A program made the position numbers and the translations under genes. A DNA stretch of 64,000 bases from Anoxybacteroides voinovskiense (lineage in GTDB: Bacteria; Bacillota; Bacilli; Bacillales; Anoxybacillaceae). Position 1 is the stretch's first letter. Each line of letters opens with the position of its first letter. The stretch covers positions 101,376 to 165,375 of the forward strand of contig NZ_JACIDE010000003.1 of assembly GCF_014196205.1 (NCBI RefSeq), read 5' to 3'. The notes under the pieces are model-generated. The model was not told the origin of the DNA, searched no databases, and saw nothing but the letters and a program-made list of their open reading frames with translations. Below, one piece after another: positions 19,019 to 27,762 of the stretch.

Positions 19019-19668
19019 TGGAGCGATTGACGATGAACATGAAAAAACGGGAAGTGCCGGCTTCGGTCAAAGACGAACGGCTCGTCAAAAAGCGGCGCAA
19101 CGAAATGATTAAAGGCGCGATCGCTCTGTTTAAACAAAAAGGGTTCCATCGGACGACAACGCGGGAAATTGCCAAAGCATCAGGGTTTAGTATCGGCACG
19201 CTGTATGAATATATCCGCCAAAAAGAAGATGTGCTTTATTTAGTGTGCGACCGCATTTACGATGAAGTATACGAACGGCTCGAAAAAGATATCGGCACGC
19301 ACCATGGTACGATTGAAAGCTTAAAGCTTGCCATCGCTCGCTACTTCAAAGTCATTGACGATTTGCAAGACGAAGTGCTCGTCATGTACCAAGAAGTAAA
19401 GTCATTAACGAAAGATTCGCTGCCGTACGTGTTGAACAAAGAGTTACAAATGGTGAAGATTTTTGAAAACATTTTGCGAGAATGTGTCGAAAACGGGGCG
19501 TTTTCCTTAACCGAGCGGGAAATTCAGCTGTTTGCTCACGATATTTTCGTGCTCGGACAAATGTGGGCGTTCCGCCGCTGGGCGCTGCATAAAATGTATA
19601 CGTTAGAGGAGTACATCGAACTACAAACGCAATTGTTGTTAAGGGGTATTTTGGAGAAACGGTCATAA
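19018..19668 (+). CDS. TetR/AcrR-family regulator, FadR-like
   Basis: A 216-residue repressor-type protein. The helix-turn-helix lies at about residues 40-65 (TTTREIAKASGFSIGTLYEY), followed by a helical ligand-binding domain. It overlaps the acdA stop by one base and sits between acyl-CoA dehydrogenase and mutase genes. The inferred ligand is therefore an acyl-CoA. The palindromes at 11964 and 14257 are candidate operators. A second ATG at 19033 is an alternative start. Confidence 0.88.
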   Translation: MERLTMNMKKREVPASVKDERLVKKRRNEMIKGAIALFKQKGFHRTTTREIAKASGFSIGTLYEYIRQKEDVLYLVCDRIYDEVYERLEKDIGTHHGTIESLKLAIARYFKVIDDLQDEVLVMYQEVKSLTKDSLPYVLNKELQMVKIFENILRECVENGAFSLTEREIQLFAHDIFVLGQMWAFRRWALHKMYTLEEYIELQTQLLLRGILEKRS

Positions 19669-19689
19669 CGACAAAGGGGGAGAGAGAGG

Positions 19690-22600
19690 ATGGCACACAT
19701 TTATCGGCCGAAACATCATGTTCGTTTTGTGACAGCCTCCAGCTTATTCGATGGCCATGATGCCTCGATCAATATTATGCGCCGTATTTTGCAAGCAAGC
19801 GGCGCAGAAGTTATTCATTTAGGGCATAACCGCTCAGCAGAGGAGATTGTCAATGCCGCCATCCAAGAAGATGTGCAAGGCATTGCCGTCTCTTCTTACC
19901 AAGGCGGCCATATGGAATTTTTTAAATATATGTATGACTTATTAAAAGAACGCGGCGCCTCCCATATCCGCATTTACGGCGGCGGGGGCGGCGTCATCAT
20001 TCCAAAAGAGATCAAAGAATTGCACGACTACGGCATCGCCCGCATTTTTTCACCGGAAGACGGGCGCGTGCTCGGGTTGCAAGGCATGATTAACGTCATG
20101 TTAGAAGAGTGTGATTTCCCGACGGTAAAGCAGCTGACGGACGAACTAGAACGCCTCCCGAACGGCGATGTGCAAGCGGTCGCTCGGCTTATTACCGTTT
20201 GTGAAAACTTGCTAGATGCAACCGATGAAGCAGCCGCGACGATCGAACGCGTACTCGGGAAAGTAAAAGAAATGGCAAAACACGTGCCAGTCGTCGGCAT
20301 TACCGGAACGGGCGGCGCAGGAAAAAGCTCATTAACCGATGAACTCGTCCGCCGCTTTTTAAACGAAATTCCGGAGAAAAAAGTGGCGATTTTATCGGTT
20401 GACCCGACGAAGCAAAAAACAGGTGGTGCGCTACTTGGCGACCGCATTCGCATGAACTCCATCAACTCGCCACGCGTCTACATGCGCAGTTTAGCGACGC
20501 GCCATTCGCGCTCGGAGTTGTCGCTGGCGATTAAAGAAGCGATTCAAGTCGTGAAAGCGGCTGGATTTGACTTAATCATCGTTGAAACGAGCGGCATCGG
20601 TCAAGGTGATGCGGCGATTACCGAAGTGAGCGACATTTCTATGTATGTCATGACAAGTGAGTTCGGGGCGCCGACACAGCTAGAGAAAATCGACATGATT
20701 GACTATGCCGACCTCATCGTCATTAATAAATTTGAGCGAAAAGGCTCAGAAGATGCCAAACGGCAAGTGCAAAAGCAATACCAACGCAGCCACCAACTAT
20801 TTGATAAAGAGTTATCGGAAATGCCGGTGTACGGAACGATTGCAAGCCAATTTAACGACCCAGGCACGAATACGCTTTTTGTCGCTTTGATTGATTTAAT
20901 TAATAAAAAAGCAGGTACGAACTGGACGACGACGCTCGAAACCGTCGCAGACGTGCAAAAACAAAACGTCATTATTCCGAACGAACGCCGCCATTATTTG
21001 CGCGAAATTGCCGATACGGTGCGCAATTACCATAAATATGTGGAAAAACAAAGCGAACTTGCTCGCCGCTTGTTCCAAATCGAAGGGGCGATGGCGGCAG
21101 CGAAAGAGCGCGGGCAAGAAGAAGTGATTGCGTCGCTAGAGGCGTTAAAACAGCATTACGAAAACGAGTTAACTGCGGAATCGAAGCGAATTCTCGGGTC
21201 GTGGGAAGACGTGAAAGCGAAATATCGTGCGAAACAATTTGTCACGAAAATTCGCGACAAAGAAATCGTCACCGAATTGACGACGAAAAGCCTTGCGGGG
21301 CTAGACATTCCGAAAGTAGCGCTGCCGAAATTTAAAGACTATGGGGAAATTTTGCGCTGGGTGTATAAAGAAAACGTTCCTGGTTATTTCCCATACACGG
21401 CTGGCGTCTTCCCATTTAAGCGGCAAGGGGAAGATCCGAAACGGCAGTTTGCGGGAGAAGGAACGCCAGAGCGAACGAACCGCCGCTTCCACTATTTATG
21501 TAAAGACGATCCGGCGAAGCGTTTAAGTACAGCGTTTGACTCGGTAACGTTATACGGCGAAGACCCACAATACCGTCCAGACATTTTCGGAAAAGTCGGC
21601 GAAAGCGGCGTCAGCGTCTGTACGCTCGACGACATGAAGCGATTATATAAAGGCTTTGATTTGTGTCATCCATCGACGTCTGTGTCGATGACAATTAACG
21701 GACCAGCGCCGATTATTTTAGCGATGTTTATGAATACAGCAATTGAACAACAAGTCGAAAAACGCGAACAAGAGCTTGGTCGTCCGCTGACGAAAGAAGA
21801 ATACGAAGAAGTGAAAGCATGGACGCTACAAACGGTGCGCGGCACGGTGCAAGCCGATATTTTAAAAGAAGACCAGGGACAAAATACGTGCATTTTCTCG
21901 ACCGAATTTGCGCTGAAAATGATGGGGGACATTCAAGAGTACTTTATTCAGCATAAAGTGCGTAACTATTACTCTGTCTCGATTTCCGGCTACCATATTG
22001 CCGAAGCGGGAGCAAACCCGATTACGCAGCTAGCGTTCACATTAGCGAACGGCTTTACGTATGTCGAATATTATTTAAGCCGGGGCATGCACATTGATGA
22101 TTTTGCGCCAAACTTATCGTTTTTCTTTAGCAACGGCTTAGACCCAGAGTATTCTGTCATCGGTCGTGTCGCCCGCCGCATTTGGGCGGTCGTCATGCGC
22201 GAAAAATATGGGGCAAACGAGCGGAGCCAAAAATTGAAATATCACGTGCAAACGTCCGGTCGCTCGCTCCATGCGCAAGAAATTGACTTTAACGACATTC
22301 GCACGACGTTGCAGGCGTTAATGGCCCTTCATGATAACTGCAACTCATTGCATACAAACGCCTACGACGAAGCGATTACGACACCAACCGAAGAGTCGGT
22401 CCGTCGGGCAATGGCGATTCAGCTGATCATTACAAAAGAGCATGGGTTAACGAAAAATGAAAATCCGCTGCAAGGTTCGTTCATTATTGAAGAGTTGACG
22501 GACTTAGTCGAAGAAGCAGTATTGCAAGAATTTGAGCGGCTCAACGACCGCGGCGGCGTATTAGGCGCGATGGAAATGCAATATCAACGCGGCAAAATCC

Positions 22601-22944
22601 AAGACGAATCGATGTATTATGAAATGAAAAAGCATAGCGGCGAATTGCCAATCATCGGCGTCAATACGTATTTAAACCCAAATCCGCCGTCAGAAGAAGA
22701 ATTAAACAACATTCAATTAGCTCGCGCTTCTTACGAAGAAAAAGAATTACAAATTACGAATTTACGAGCGTTCCAAGAGCGAAATAAAGACAAAGTGGAC
22801 GAAGCGTTGAAGCGATTGAAACATGTCGCGGTGAGCGGCGGTAACATTTTCGCGGAATTGATGGAAACGGTCAAAGTAGCGAGCCTCGGGCAAATTACGA
22901 AAGCGTTATACGAAGTCGGCGGTCAGTACCGTCGGAATATGTAA
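19690..22944 (+). CDS. icmF: Fused isobutyryl-CoA mutase IcmF
   Basis: A 1084-residue adenosylcobalamin enzyme interconverting isobutyryl-CoA and n-butyryl-CoA. Three parts are visible. The B12-binding domain has [14 protein letters not shown] near residue 20 (the cobalt-ligating His lies in DGHD). The MeaI-type G-protein chaperone domain has Walker [15 protein letters not shown] at about 200 and a guanine-specificity region [13 protein letters not shown]. The mutase TIM-barrel large subunit occupies the last ~550 residues. This fused order is diagnostic of IcmF and separates it from methylmalonyl-CoA mutase. Its link to the beta-oxidation genes suggests entry of valine or branched acyl units into the pathway. 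Confidence 0.95.
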   Translation: MAHIYRPKHHVRFVTASSLFDGHDASINIMRRILQASGAEVIHLGHNRSAEEIVNAAIQEDVQGIAVSSYQGGHMEFFKYMYDLLKERGASHIRIYGGGGGVIIPKEIKELHDYGIARIFSPEDGRVLGLQGMINVMLEECDFPTVKQLTDELERLPNGDVQAVARLITVCENLLDATDEAAATIERVLGKVKEMAKHVPVVGITGTGGAGKSSLTDELVRRFLNEIPEKKVAILSVDPTKQKTGGALLGDRIRMNSINSPRVYMRSLATRHSRSELSLAIKEAIQVVKAAGFDLIIVETSGIGQGDAAITEVSDISMYVMTSEFGAPTQLEKIDMIDYADLIVINKFERKGSEDAKRQVQKQYQRSHQLFDKELSEMPVYGTIASQFNDPGTNTLFVALIDLINKKAGTNWTTTLETVADVQKQNVIIPNERRHYLREIADTVRNYHKYVEKQSELARRLFQIEGAMAAAKERGQEEVIASLEALKQHYENELTAESKRILGSWEDVKAKYRAKQFVTKIRDKEIVTELTTKSLAGLDIPKVALPKFKDYGEILRWVYKENVPGYFPYTAGVFPFKRQGEDPKRQFAGEGTPERTNRRFHYLCKDDPAKRLSTAFDSVTLYGEDPQYRPDIFGKVGESGVSVCTLDDMKRLYKGFDLCHPSTSVSMTINGPAPIILAMFMNTAIEQQVEKREQELGRPLTKEEYEEVKAWTLQTVRGTVQADILKEDQGQNTCIFSTEFALKMMGDIQEYFIQHKVRNYYSVSISGYHIAEAGANPITQLAFTLANGFTYVEYYLSRGMHIDDFAPNLSFFFSNGLDPEYSVIGRVARRIWAVVMREKYGANERSQKLKYHVQTSGRSLHAQEIDFNDIRTTLQALMALHDNCNSLHTNAYDEAITTPTEESVRRAMAIQLIITKEHGLTKNENPLQGSFIIEELTDLVEEAVLQEFERLNDRGGVLGAMEMQYQRGKIQDESMYYEMKKHSGELPIIGVNTYLNPNPPSEEELNNIQLARASYEEKELQITNLRAFQERNKDKVDEALKRLKHVAVSGGNIFAELMETVKVASLGQITKALYEVGGQYRRNM

Positions 22945-23112
22945 TAAAGACTGAATCAAAAGGTCGCCTGCCCTTAAACGGAACACAACATATAGATTGT
23001 TTGTTGTTATTTCGTGCGTATATATGGTGATAGAAAAAGGCTGTCCACTAGCGTTGCACAGCTTACAAAATTAGTAAATAAAGTGTGATATAAAAAAACG
23101 TTTACGCAAAAG
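22945..23112. other. Spacer between icmF and the IS982-type element
   Basis: No gene was seen. A weak hairpin (GCTGT...ACAGC, about 23040-23070) could terminate icmF. An ACTGAAT tract at 22950 has a partial inverted match (ATTCAGT) at 24090-24096, a possible but unproven terminal repeat of the insertion. Confidence 0.3.
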
Positions 23113-23113
23113 A

Positions 23114-23182
23114 AAAAAACTCCTATTGTAGAAGTGTTGGCTTGTTTGTCCCAAAAACAAGTCTTCTACAAAGGAGTTTTTT
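23114..23182 (+). promoter_or_regulatory. Hairpin masking the transposase ribosome-binding site
   Basis: Arms ACTCCT.TTGTAGAAG / CTTCTACAA.GGAGT with one A/A mismatch, and an inner arm CTTGTTT / AAACAAG. Flanking A and T tracts extend the stem. The AAGGAG site (23171-23176) for the ATG at 23185 lies in the 3' arm. A transcript entering from outside would therefore fold the site away, a known insertion-sequence protection strategy. It may also terminate transcription. Confidence 0.7.
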
Positions 23183-23184
23183 CA

Positions 23185-24065
23185 ATGAATAAGAACAATA
23201 TAATTCATCAAAGCGTCATTCGTCAATGTTTATCTTTATTGCAGCCATTTTTTTCTTTGTTTCTGCTCAACTGCCATCGATTCAAATGTATTTGCAACGT
23301 CGCAATCGTCATTTAGCGAAACAAGAAGACACGGTAATCATTGCTATTCATCTTTTAGGGAAGCTGCTTGGCTTCTCTTCCGAACGGGAATGGCATCGCT
23401 TTGTGACTGGGAACTTGTTTACGGATGGACATTTTCTCGAACGTTCTCGCTACCATAGTCGTTGTCGAGCGCTGCGCTTTGCGATCAAATGGATTCGCCA
23501 TGAGCTAGCCAAACGTGGGCAACACCACGCCTATGCGGTCGTAGACAGTATGCCGCTCGAGTTGTGCCATGCCGCAAGAATGTACCGTGTCAAACGATTT
23601 CAAGGAATCGCGGACATCGGGCTTTGTGCGTCGAAAAAGCAGTGGTACTATGGATTTAAGCTCCATCTTCAAGTGACCGACCAAGGACTGCCCATGGGAT
23701 ACGTGGTAACGGAGGCGTCCTGTCACGATCGAACCGCAGCTGAAACCGTCATGACTCAAATTCCTCACCCCTTTCATTTGGGAGACAAGGGATTTATCAG
23801 TAGCGAATGGCAAAAAAAGTTGTATAAAGCGTACCAAATCGCCTTTTGGACTCCATCTCGCAAAAACCAGAAACATGGCCCATCGGCATCATGGGAGAGA
23901 TGGCTCAAACAAAAACGGAAAGTCATTGAAACGGTGTTCTCTGTCCTCGTCGACCAGTATCGTATCACAGAAATTCGTGCTCATTCGATTTCAGGGTTTG
24001 AAGTGGCACTAGATGGCATATTGTTGGTGTATTCGCTTGTAACACTCGGGCTAGTTGAGCGCTAG
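23185..24065 (+). pseudogene. IS982-family transposase, frameshifted
   Basis: Translation from ATG at 23185 gives MNKNNIIHQSVIRQCLSLLQ and then leaves frame at a run of seven T (23248-23254). The rest of the protein continues in another frame to 24065. One extra T would join both parts smoothly (LQPFFFFVSAQLPSIQ). The long part carries VVDSMPLELC, HLGDKGFISSEW and KRKVIETVFSVL, which supply the likely D-D-E residues of IS982 transposases. A truncated protein could start at the internal ATG 23226. Programmed slippage on the T run or a sequencing error are alternatives. Confidence 0.78.
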
Positions 24066-24077
24066 CGCTCAACTAGC
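24050..24077 (+). terminator. Perfect 28-bp palindrome at the end of the transposase gene
   Basis: The half-site GCTAGTTGAGCGCT is repeated inverted without mismatch and overlaps the TAG stop codon. It likely acts as a transcription stop or mRNA 3' end. Confidence 0.6.
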
Positions 24078-24180
24078 ACCACGGGTTTTATTCAGTGATA
24101 TTCAAAAAACATCTCATAATTTATACAAAGGTTGCGAAATATGAGTTACAAGGGGAGTTATTCGGCACTACACACCCTAT

Positions 24181-24224
24181 AAAAAAGACCCCGAAAGAGT
24201 CATAATACTCTTTCAAGGTCTTTA
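24181..24224 (-). terminator. Terminator of the toxin/immunity locus
   Basis: Arms GACC..GAAAGAGT / ACTCTTTC..GGTC. On the minus strand it is followed by a T run, just behind the stop at 24228. Confidence 0.85.
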
Positions 24225-24227
24225 AAT

Positions 24228-24662
24228 TTATGCATTGTGTAACACGTTTTTTGCAGCTTCGCTATTCGGCATTATCTTTAATATTTCTTGAGCAATTGCC
24301 TTAGCTTCTTCTTTACTTATTAATTTTTCTGGAATGTCATGGAATAACAACAAATGTTCTTTCAAGCTAACATCTTCAGGGCTTAATTCAACTGCTCTTT
24401 TAGCACGGTATAATGCACTTGCATAAGCGTCTGGTAAATGACACAATGCAGTACTTAATAACTCTGAAGCTAAGTAATGATAATCTGCAGTCTCATTATT
24501 ATTTATCAAATAACAGACAAATGAATAAGCACTTATACTCTCTTCATCAAATCCTAATTCAAGGACAACTTGCTCTAAAGTATTTCTATCTTCATTCTCA
24601 ATATATTCTTTTGCTTTTTGAAAATCACCCGATGTTATTAATTGCTTTATCTTTTCCTTCAT
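24228..24662 (-). CDS. Putative immunity protein for the orphan toxin module
   Basis: A 144-residue acidic, all-helical protein with TPR-like helix pairs (for example YASALYRAKRAVELSPEDVS). It has no signal peptide. The frame extends to GTG at 24677; ATG at 24662 has GGGTGA better placed. It lies directly behind the orphan toxin tip (24665-25074), which is the usual position of an immunity gene in polymorphic toxin loci. Low G+C and codon use differ from the flanking core genes. The role is inferred from context only. Confidence 0.6.
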   Translation of the reverse strand: MKEKIKQLITSGDFQKAKEYIENEDRNTLEQVVLELGFDEESISAYSFVCYLINNNETADYHYLASELLSTALCHLPDAYASALYRAKRAVELSPEDVSLKEHLLLFHDIPEKLISKEEAKAIAQEILKIMPNSEAAKNVLHNA

Positions 24663-24664
24663 AG

Positions 24665-25074
24665 TTATTTCACCCACGCATCAGATATTCTTATTGTTCC
24701 ATCAGGTAGTTTTTTGTATGTCACCTGTACCAAATATCCATTGACCATTTTAACTCTAGAAGAAACAGATTTATAAGGTATATCTGCACCATTTTGAACT
24801 ACATCGATGATCATTTCTTTTATTTTCCCCCAATTCTTATCAGGCACAAGTTTTTCCCAATGATGATTAGATTTTTTTACTTCCAATTTATAATATGCTT
24901 TATCTGATTACTGTTAAGTTTCCCTATTGCATCATGTACTTTAGAAGAAGGCAATAGCTTAACTTTACCCGTACCCTTAATAATACTCACATCCTGATCT
25001 AATTTTTTCGGATCAATATCAAACCCTTTCTTATCTTTTAAAATAAAAACCTTGAAAGACATAAAGCCAATCAA
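24665..25074 (-). pseudogene. Orphan polymorphic-toxin C-terminal module, frameshifted
   Basis: Two overlapping frames. The first, from 25074, reads FDIDPKKLDQDVSIIKGTGK, then a spacer ending HIINWK and a stop at 24877. The second covers HHWEKLVPDKNWGKIK to VTYKKLPDGTIRISDAWVK and ends at 24665. One extra A in the short A run before TTGG would fuse them into a single tip. The FDIDPKKLDQ...IIKGTGK block is a near copy of the pretoxin/toxin junction of the upstream toxin gene. This marks a displaced, alternative toxin cassette. The tip resembles small RNase-like polymorphic toxin domains (a tentative memory of the type-35 class). Confidence 0.66.
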
Positions 25075-26080
25075 GGTTCTCTTTGTTTTATTTTTGTGCT
25101 CGGGATAGGCATCTATACTTACTTAACGCCGTTAGAATAATTTAAGAAAAGAGTATTAGCAATTTCTTGTGGAAGTTGTTGATTTACAAAATTGAGCCCT
25201 ACCCACGATAAAACTGTTTCATCAATAGAGCGCCAATTTTTTAAAATCGGCAATAAATCTGCACTATTGTTTACATCTTGAAACCCTAAAATACAAACAC
25301 CATAACTTCTTTCTCCCCATATTGCCCATTTCATTGAAGGAGGTAGCCAAATAACGGTATAAGAATTGTACAGCACTGCATCCGCTGGACTTTCCTCAGG
25401 CCCTAATTCAAGAACATCTAAATATTCATCGGGTGATAAATTGACAGGGAGTTTCATCCAATTATAATAATTAAACTCTTTATAAAAATATTCTACTGGA
25501 TTAGGATCTAACACTGCGGCAAGGACATAATCATCTTTTGTTTCTTTAGATAATTGCTGGATTATGCTCCAAAAATCTTTGTCCATTGCCCAGTCAAACT
25601 CTTCAAACAAAAAATAATTGAATTGTTCTCGGAATACCTGTTTAGGCAATCTATTTTCTATATAAAACGTATCACTAGCTATTCCTATTAATTTATTAAA
25701 CTCCTTTTTTTCCCTAACAAATAAAGTTTCTAAATTCATTGGACTCCCCTCTATTTTAACCTAATTTTTAAAGTCATTCTTTTGCTCCCTTTTGGATAAA
25801 AGTCAGCAGTTGAACCACCTGTTGATTTAGCACCGTCGCGAAGAACATATTTTGAACCATCTTTTTCTAGTATTATTGTTTTTCCGTCTTTAGATATTGA
25901 TTTTTTCCATCCATCTCTAAGTAGATTTTCTTCGAACTGTGCTTTGGATACATCAGCCGCTCTGTTAGCATAACGACTACTAGATTTAGTCACATCTACA
26001 TATTTAGAAGCTTTGCCTGTACCCTTAATAATACTCACAGCCTGATCTAATTTTTTCGGATCAATATCAAATGCTTTCTT
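24970..26080. repeat. Direct repeat at the toxin-tip junctions
   Basis: About 53 bp beginning GTACCCTTAATAATACTCAC at 24970 recurs at 26019 with one mismatch, followed by a shared CTTTCTTA. It encodes the conserved FDIDPKKLDQ...IIKGTGK block in both the intact-length toxin and the orphan tip. It could serve as recombination homology for swapping toxin tips. Confidence 0.82.
25119..25739 (-). CDS. Putative immunity protein of the main toxin
   Basis: A 206-residue soluble protein rich in Trp and acidic residues (VIWLPPSMKWAIWGERSYGV), with no signal peptide or membrane segment. It lies 11 nt behind the toxin gene on the same strand, behind GAGGGGAG. Gene order and composition fit the cognate immunity protein that neutralises the toxin tip. 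The specific immunity family was not recognised. Confidence 0.62.
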   Translation of the reverse strand: MNLETLFVREKKEFNKLIGIASDTFYIENRLPKQVFREQFNYFLFEEFDWAMDKDFWSIIQQLSKETKDDYVLAAVLDPNPVEYFYKEFNYYNWMKLPVNLSPDEYLDVLELGPEESPADAVLYNSYTVIWLPPSMKWAIWGERSYGVCILGFQDVNNSADLLPILKNWRSIDETVLSWVGLNFVNQQLPQEIANTLFLNYSNGVK

Positions 26081-26865
26081 AATGGCATTTGTCACTTTCG
26101 AAATGCTCTTTAGATCACCTAGTCCCGGAATAAAACCAACTAACGCTTCGGCCACATCTTTTGCATTGGATTTCGGATTGCTCAACACTTGATACAAGCG
26201 ATAGGCATCTTTGATCGTACCTACCCCTGGGACAAAATCGGTCACCACATCGATTAGTTCCTTTGTTGCGGACCATCCTTTGTCACTTTTGTTTTTTGAA
26301 GCCGTGTATATGTTCTGTGACAGATTATGACCGGCGACAGTACGAATGTCTTTGTCCATATTATACAAAGATAGCCGAATTTGTCGAGTCAGCGCTTCTT
26401 CTTTTGCTTTCTTTACATCGTTTGATTTTTGTGCTTGTTGAGACGCTTCTTGAACTTCTTTTTTTCTCATTTGCGCCGCGTCTTTTTCTAATGGTTTGAA
26501 CGCAGCCTAGAGCGCATCTTTAATGCTCTTTACAGGGTTATAGAGCGCGGTTTCTGTTTGATTTCCTAAATTTCTTGAAGCTTCCCTTTTGATAAAATCA
26601 ATAGGGTTATAAACTGTATTTTCAATCGTGTTTCTTACTGGATTAATCGCTGCGATCGATGTAGACGATTCGTATGCCTTTCGTGCTTCTTGACTAATAT
26701 GTACGGTGTCTTTTGAAGTGGATGTTTGGCTTGATTTAGCTGGGGGCTATTTTGTGGACGGTTGACTTTTTCTGTTTTTGTCGCCGTACTTGTCACATGA
26801 GTATTCACTGTACTTGAATAACTACTGCGTGTCATCACGGCACTGGCTGATTTTGAAATCGGCAT
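25751..26865 (-). pseudogene. Polymorphic toxin gene with pretoxin domain, broken by a frameshift and a stop codon
   Basis: Start ATG at 26865 (MPISKSASAVMTRSS, behind GAGGGGAG). The frame is lost at a run of five C (26742-26746 on the plus strand); six C would restore QNSPPAKSSQTSTSKDTVHI. An in-frame TAG at 26507-26509 then interrupts KSIKDAL-AAFKPLEKD, perhaps a former CAG. From 26470 the frame is open. It has a helical segment, a hydrophobic pretoxin-like domain (DFVPGVGTIKDAYRLYQ, LVGFIPGLGDLKSISK), the junction FDIDPKKLDQ, and a C-terminal tip (FEENLLRDGWKKSISKDG to KGSKRMTLKIRLK). The tip looks like a small nuclease-type toxin domain. The tip and immunity gene are intact, but full-length export is unlikely. 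Confidence 0.72.
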
Positions 26866-26879
26866 GACTCTCCCCTCTT

Positions 26880-27265
26880 TTTACATATTTGCTCGTTTCT
26901 TTCGCATTCATTATAAATAATCAAACATTTTTTTCGATATTTTTCAATCGACATTTTTCTTTTTCAATCGACATTCCAAAATTATGAACAAGAGGAGAGA
27001 ATCGTACGTCGGGCGTTTTGTTATGTGAAACTTAACCCATGATGATAAAAGGAAATGAGCATCAAAATAGCCCGTGCATGTGAATTTCCTTTAAAATGAA
27101 AGCGTGAATAAATATTCAATATCGAGAAGTGTAAATTAGCACGTTATTTCGGAACAAAATGGCCATTTTTTTGCAAATTCAAACGGGTTTTTGCGCGTTA
27201 ATCCAGCAAAAATCTGGAGTATTGTGCAAATTTCCTCCCTTCTCTTTACAGAAAAACCGTTTGGT
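26880..27265. other. Non-coding A/T-rich stretch upstream of the toxin gene
   Basis: No credible gene was found. It holds a close direct repeat TTTTTCAATCGACATT (two copies at about 26940-26976), which may belong to the toxin promoter region, and a short hairpin CCAG...CTGG near 27215. Nothing else was recognised. Confidence 0.45.
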
Positions 27266-27373
27266 GGCTTGACATGGAGCCTCTGCGGACATGTTTTCTA
27301 GCGAAAGGGGCGAGCAGGAGCCCTTGTTTCGCTAGGCAACTAGCCTAACATGTCCGCCACTCCATGTAAAGCC
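27266..27373. repeat. Nested inverted-repeat element
   Basis: A 108-bp fold with outer arms GGCTT.ACATGGAG / CTCCATGT.AAGCC. The second arms are GCGGACATGTT / AACATGTCCGC (27285-27295 and 27347-27357). An inner hairpin CTAGCGAAA.GGGC / GCCC..TTTCGCTAG sits at 27298-27335. It resembles the element at 17646-17786 in design though not in sequence. No coding frame or T run was found. Confidence 0.7.
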
Positions 27374-27539
27374 TGTGCTTCTGATTTTGTAAATATATTC
27401 CAATCTGAAATAATTAGCTAATGTGCAAAACAAATAATTTGCAAATTTACACGAGAAGTCCAAGAACACTGTTATTTCAAAACAGATCCATTTATATACA
27501 TATATTTACAATAAGGAAACCGTATTTGTATATACTTGA

Positions 27540-27665
27540 TGATGAAGGGGAGGCGGGCCAAGATTTTGCAAAAGAAACTGTACAAAGAGCATCGTATTGC
27601 TTTTTGGACACCTATCCTTTTTCGCGAAAAAAACCACAATTTTTTTCGAAACCGTCGTTCAAGAC
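27540..27665 (+). pseudogene. Relic of a second IS982-type transposase
   Basis: The frame reading QKKLYKEHRIAFWTP (about 27564-27610) matches QKKLYKAYQIAFWTP of the transposase at 23185-24065. Just upstream, in another frame, LDDEGEAGQDFAK corresponds to the GDKGFIS region with the second catalytic Asp. Only about 40 residues remain, with at least one frameshift and no ends. It lies about 100 bp upstream of rpoE. Confidence 0.66.
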
Positions 27666-27762
27666 CTAGCATAAACAAAGGGAAATTGTTTATAATGAAT
27701 GGTATGTATTTCATGCATTCATTTATTTATTCGGAATATTACATAGAAAGGGAGTGCCGGAT

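Larger units (their letters stand above)
23113..24077 (+). mobile_element. IS982-type insertion sequence
   Basis: The element contains a transposase frame with IS982-like DDE residues, a long hairpin over its translation start and a 28-bp perfect palindrome at its end. Exact ends and target duplication could not be identified: partial inverted matches at 22950 (ACTGAATCAAA) and 24086-24096 are suggestive only, and no flanking direct repeat was found. It separates icmF from rpoE, genes that are close neighbours in relatives. Confidence 0.72.

Noticed and set aside
22950..24096. ACTGAAT / ATTCAGT as exact ends of the IS982-type element
   Set aside because: Only about 10 of 11 bases match, similarity stops at once, and no target duplication flanks them; kept only as a weak hint.
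27421..27669. 82-codon plus-strand frame upstream of rpoE
   Set aside because: Its end overlaps transposase remnants in the wrong frame and it has no ribosome-binding site; treated as part of the relic.
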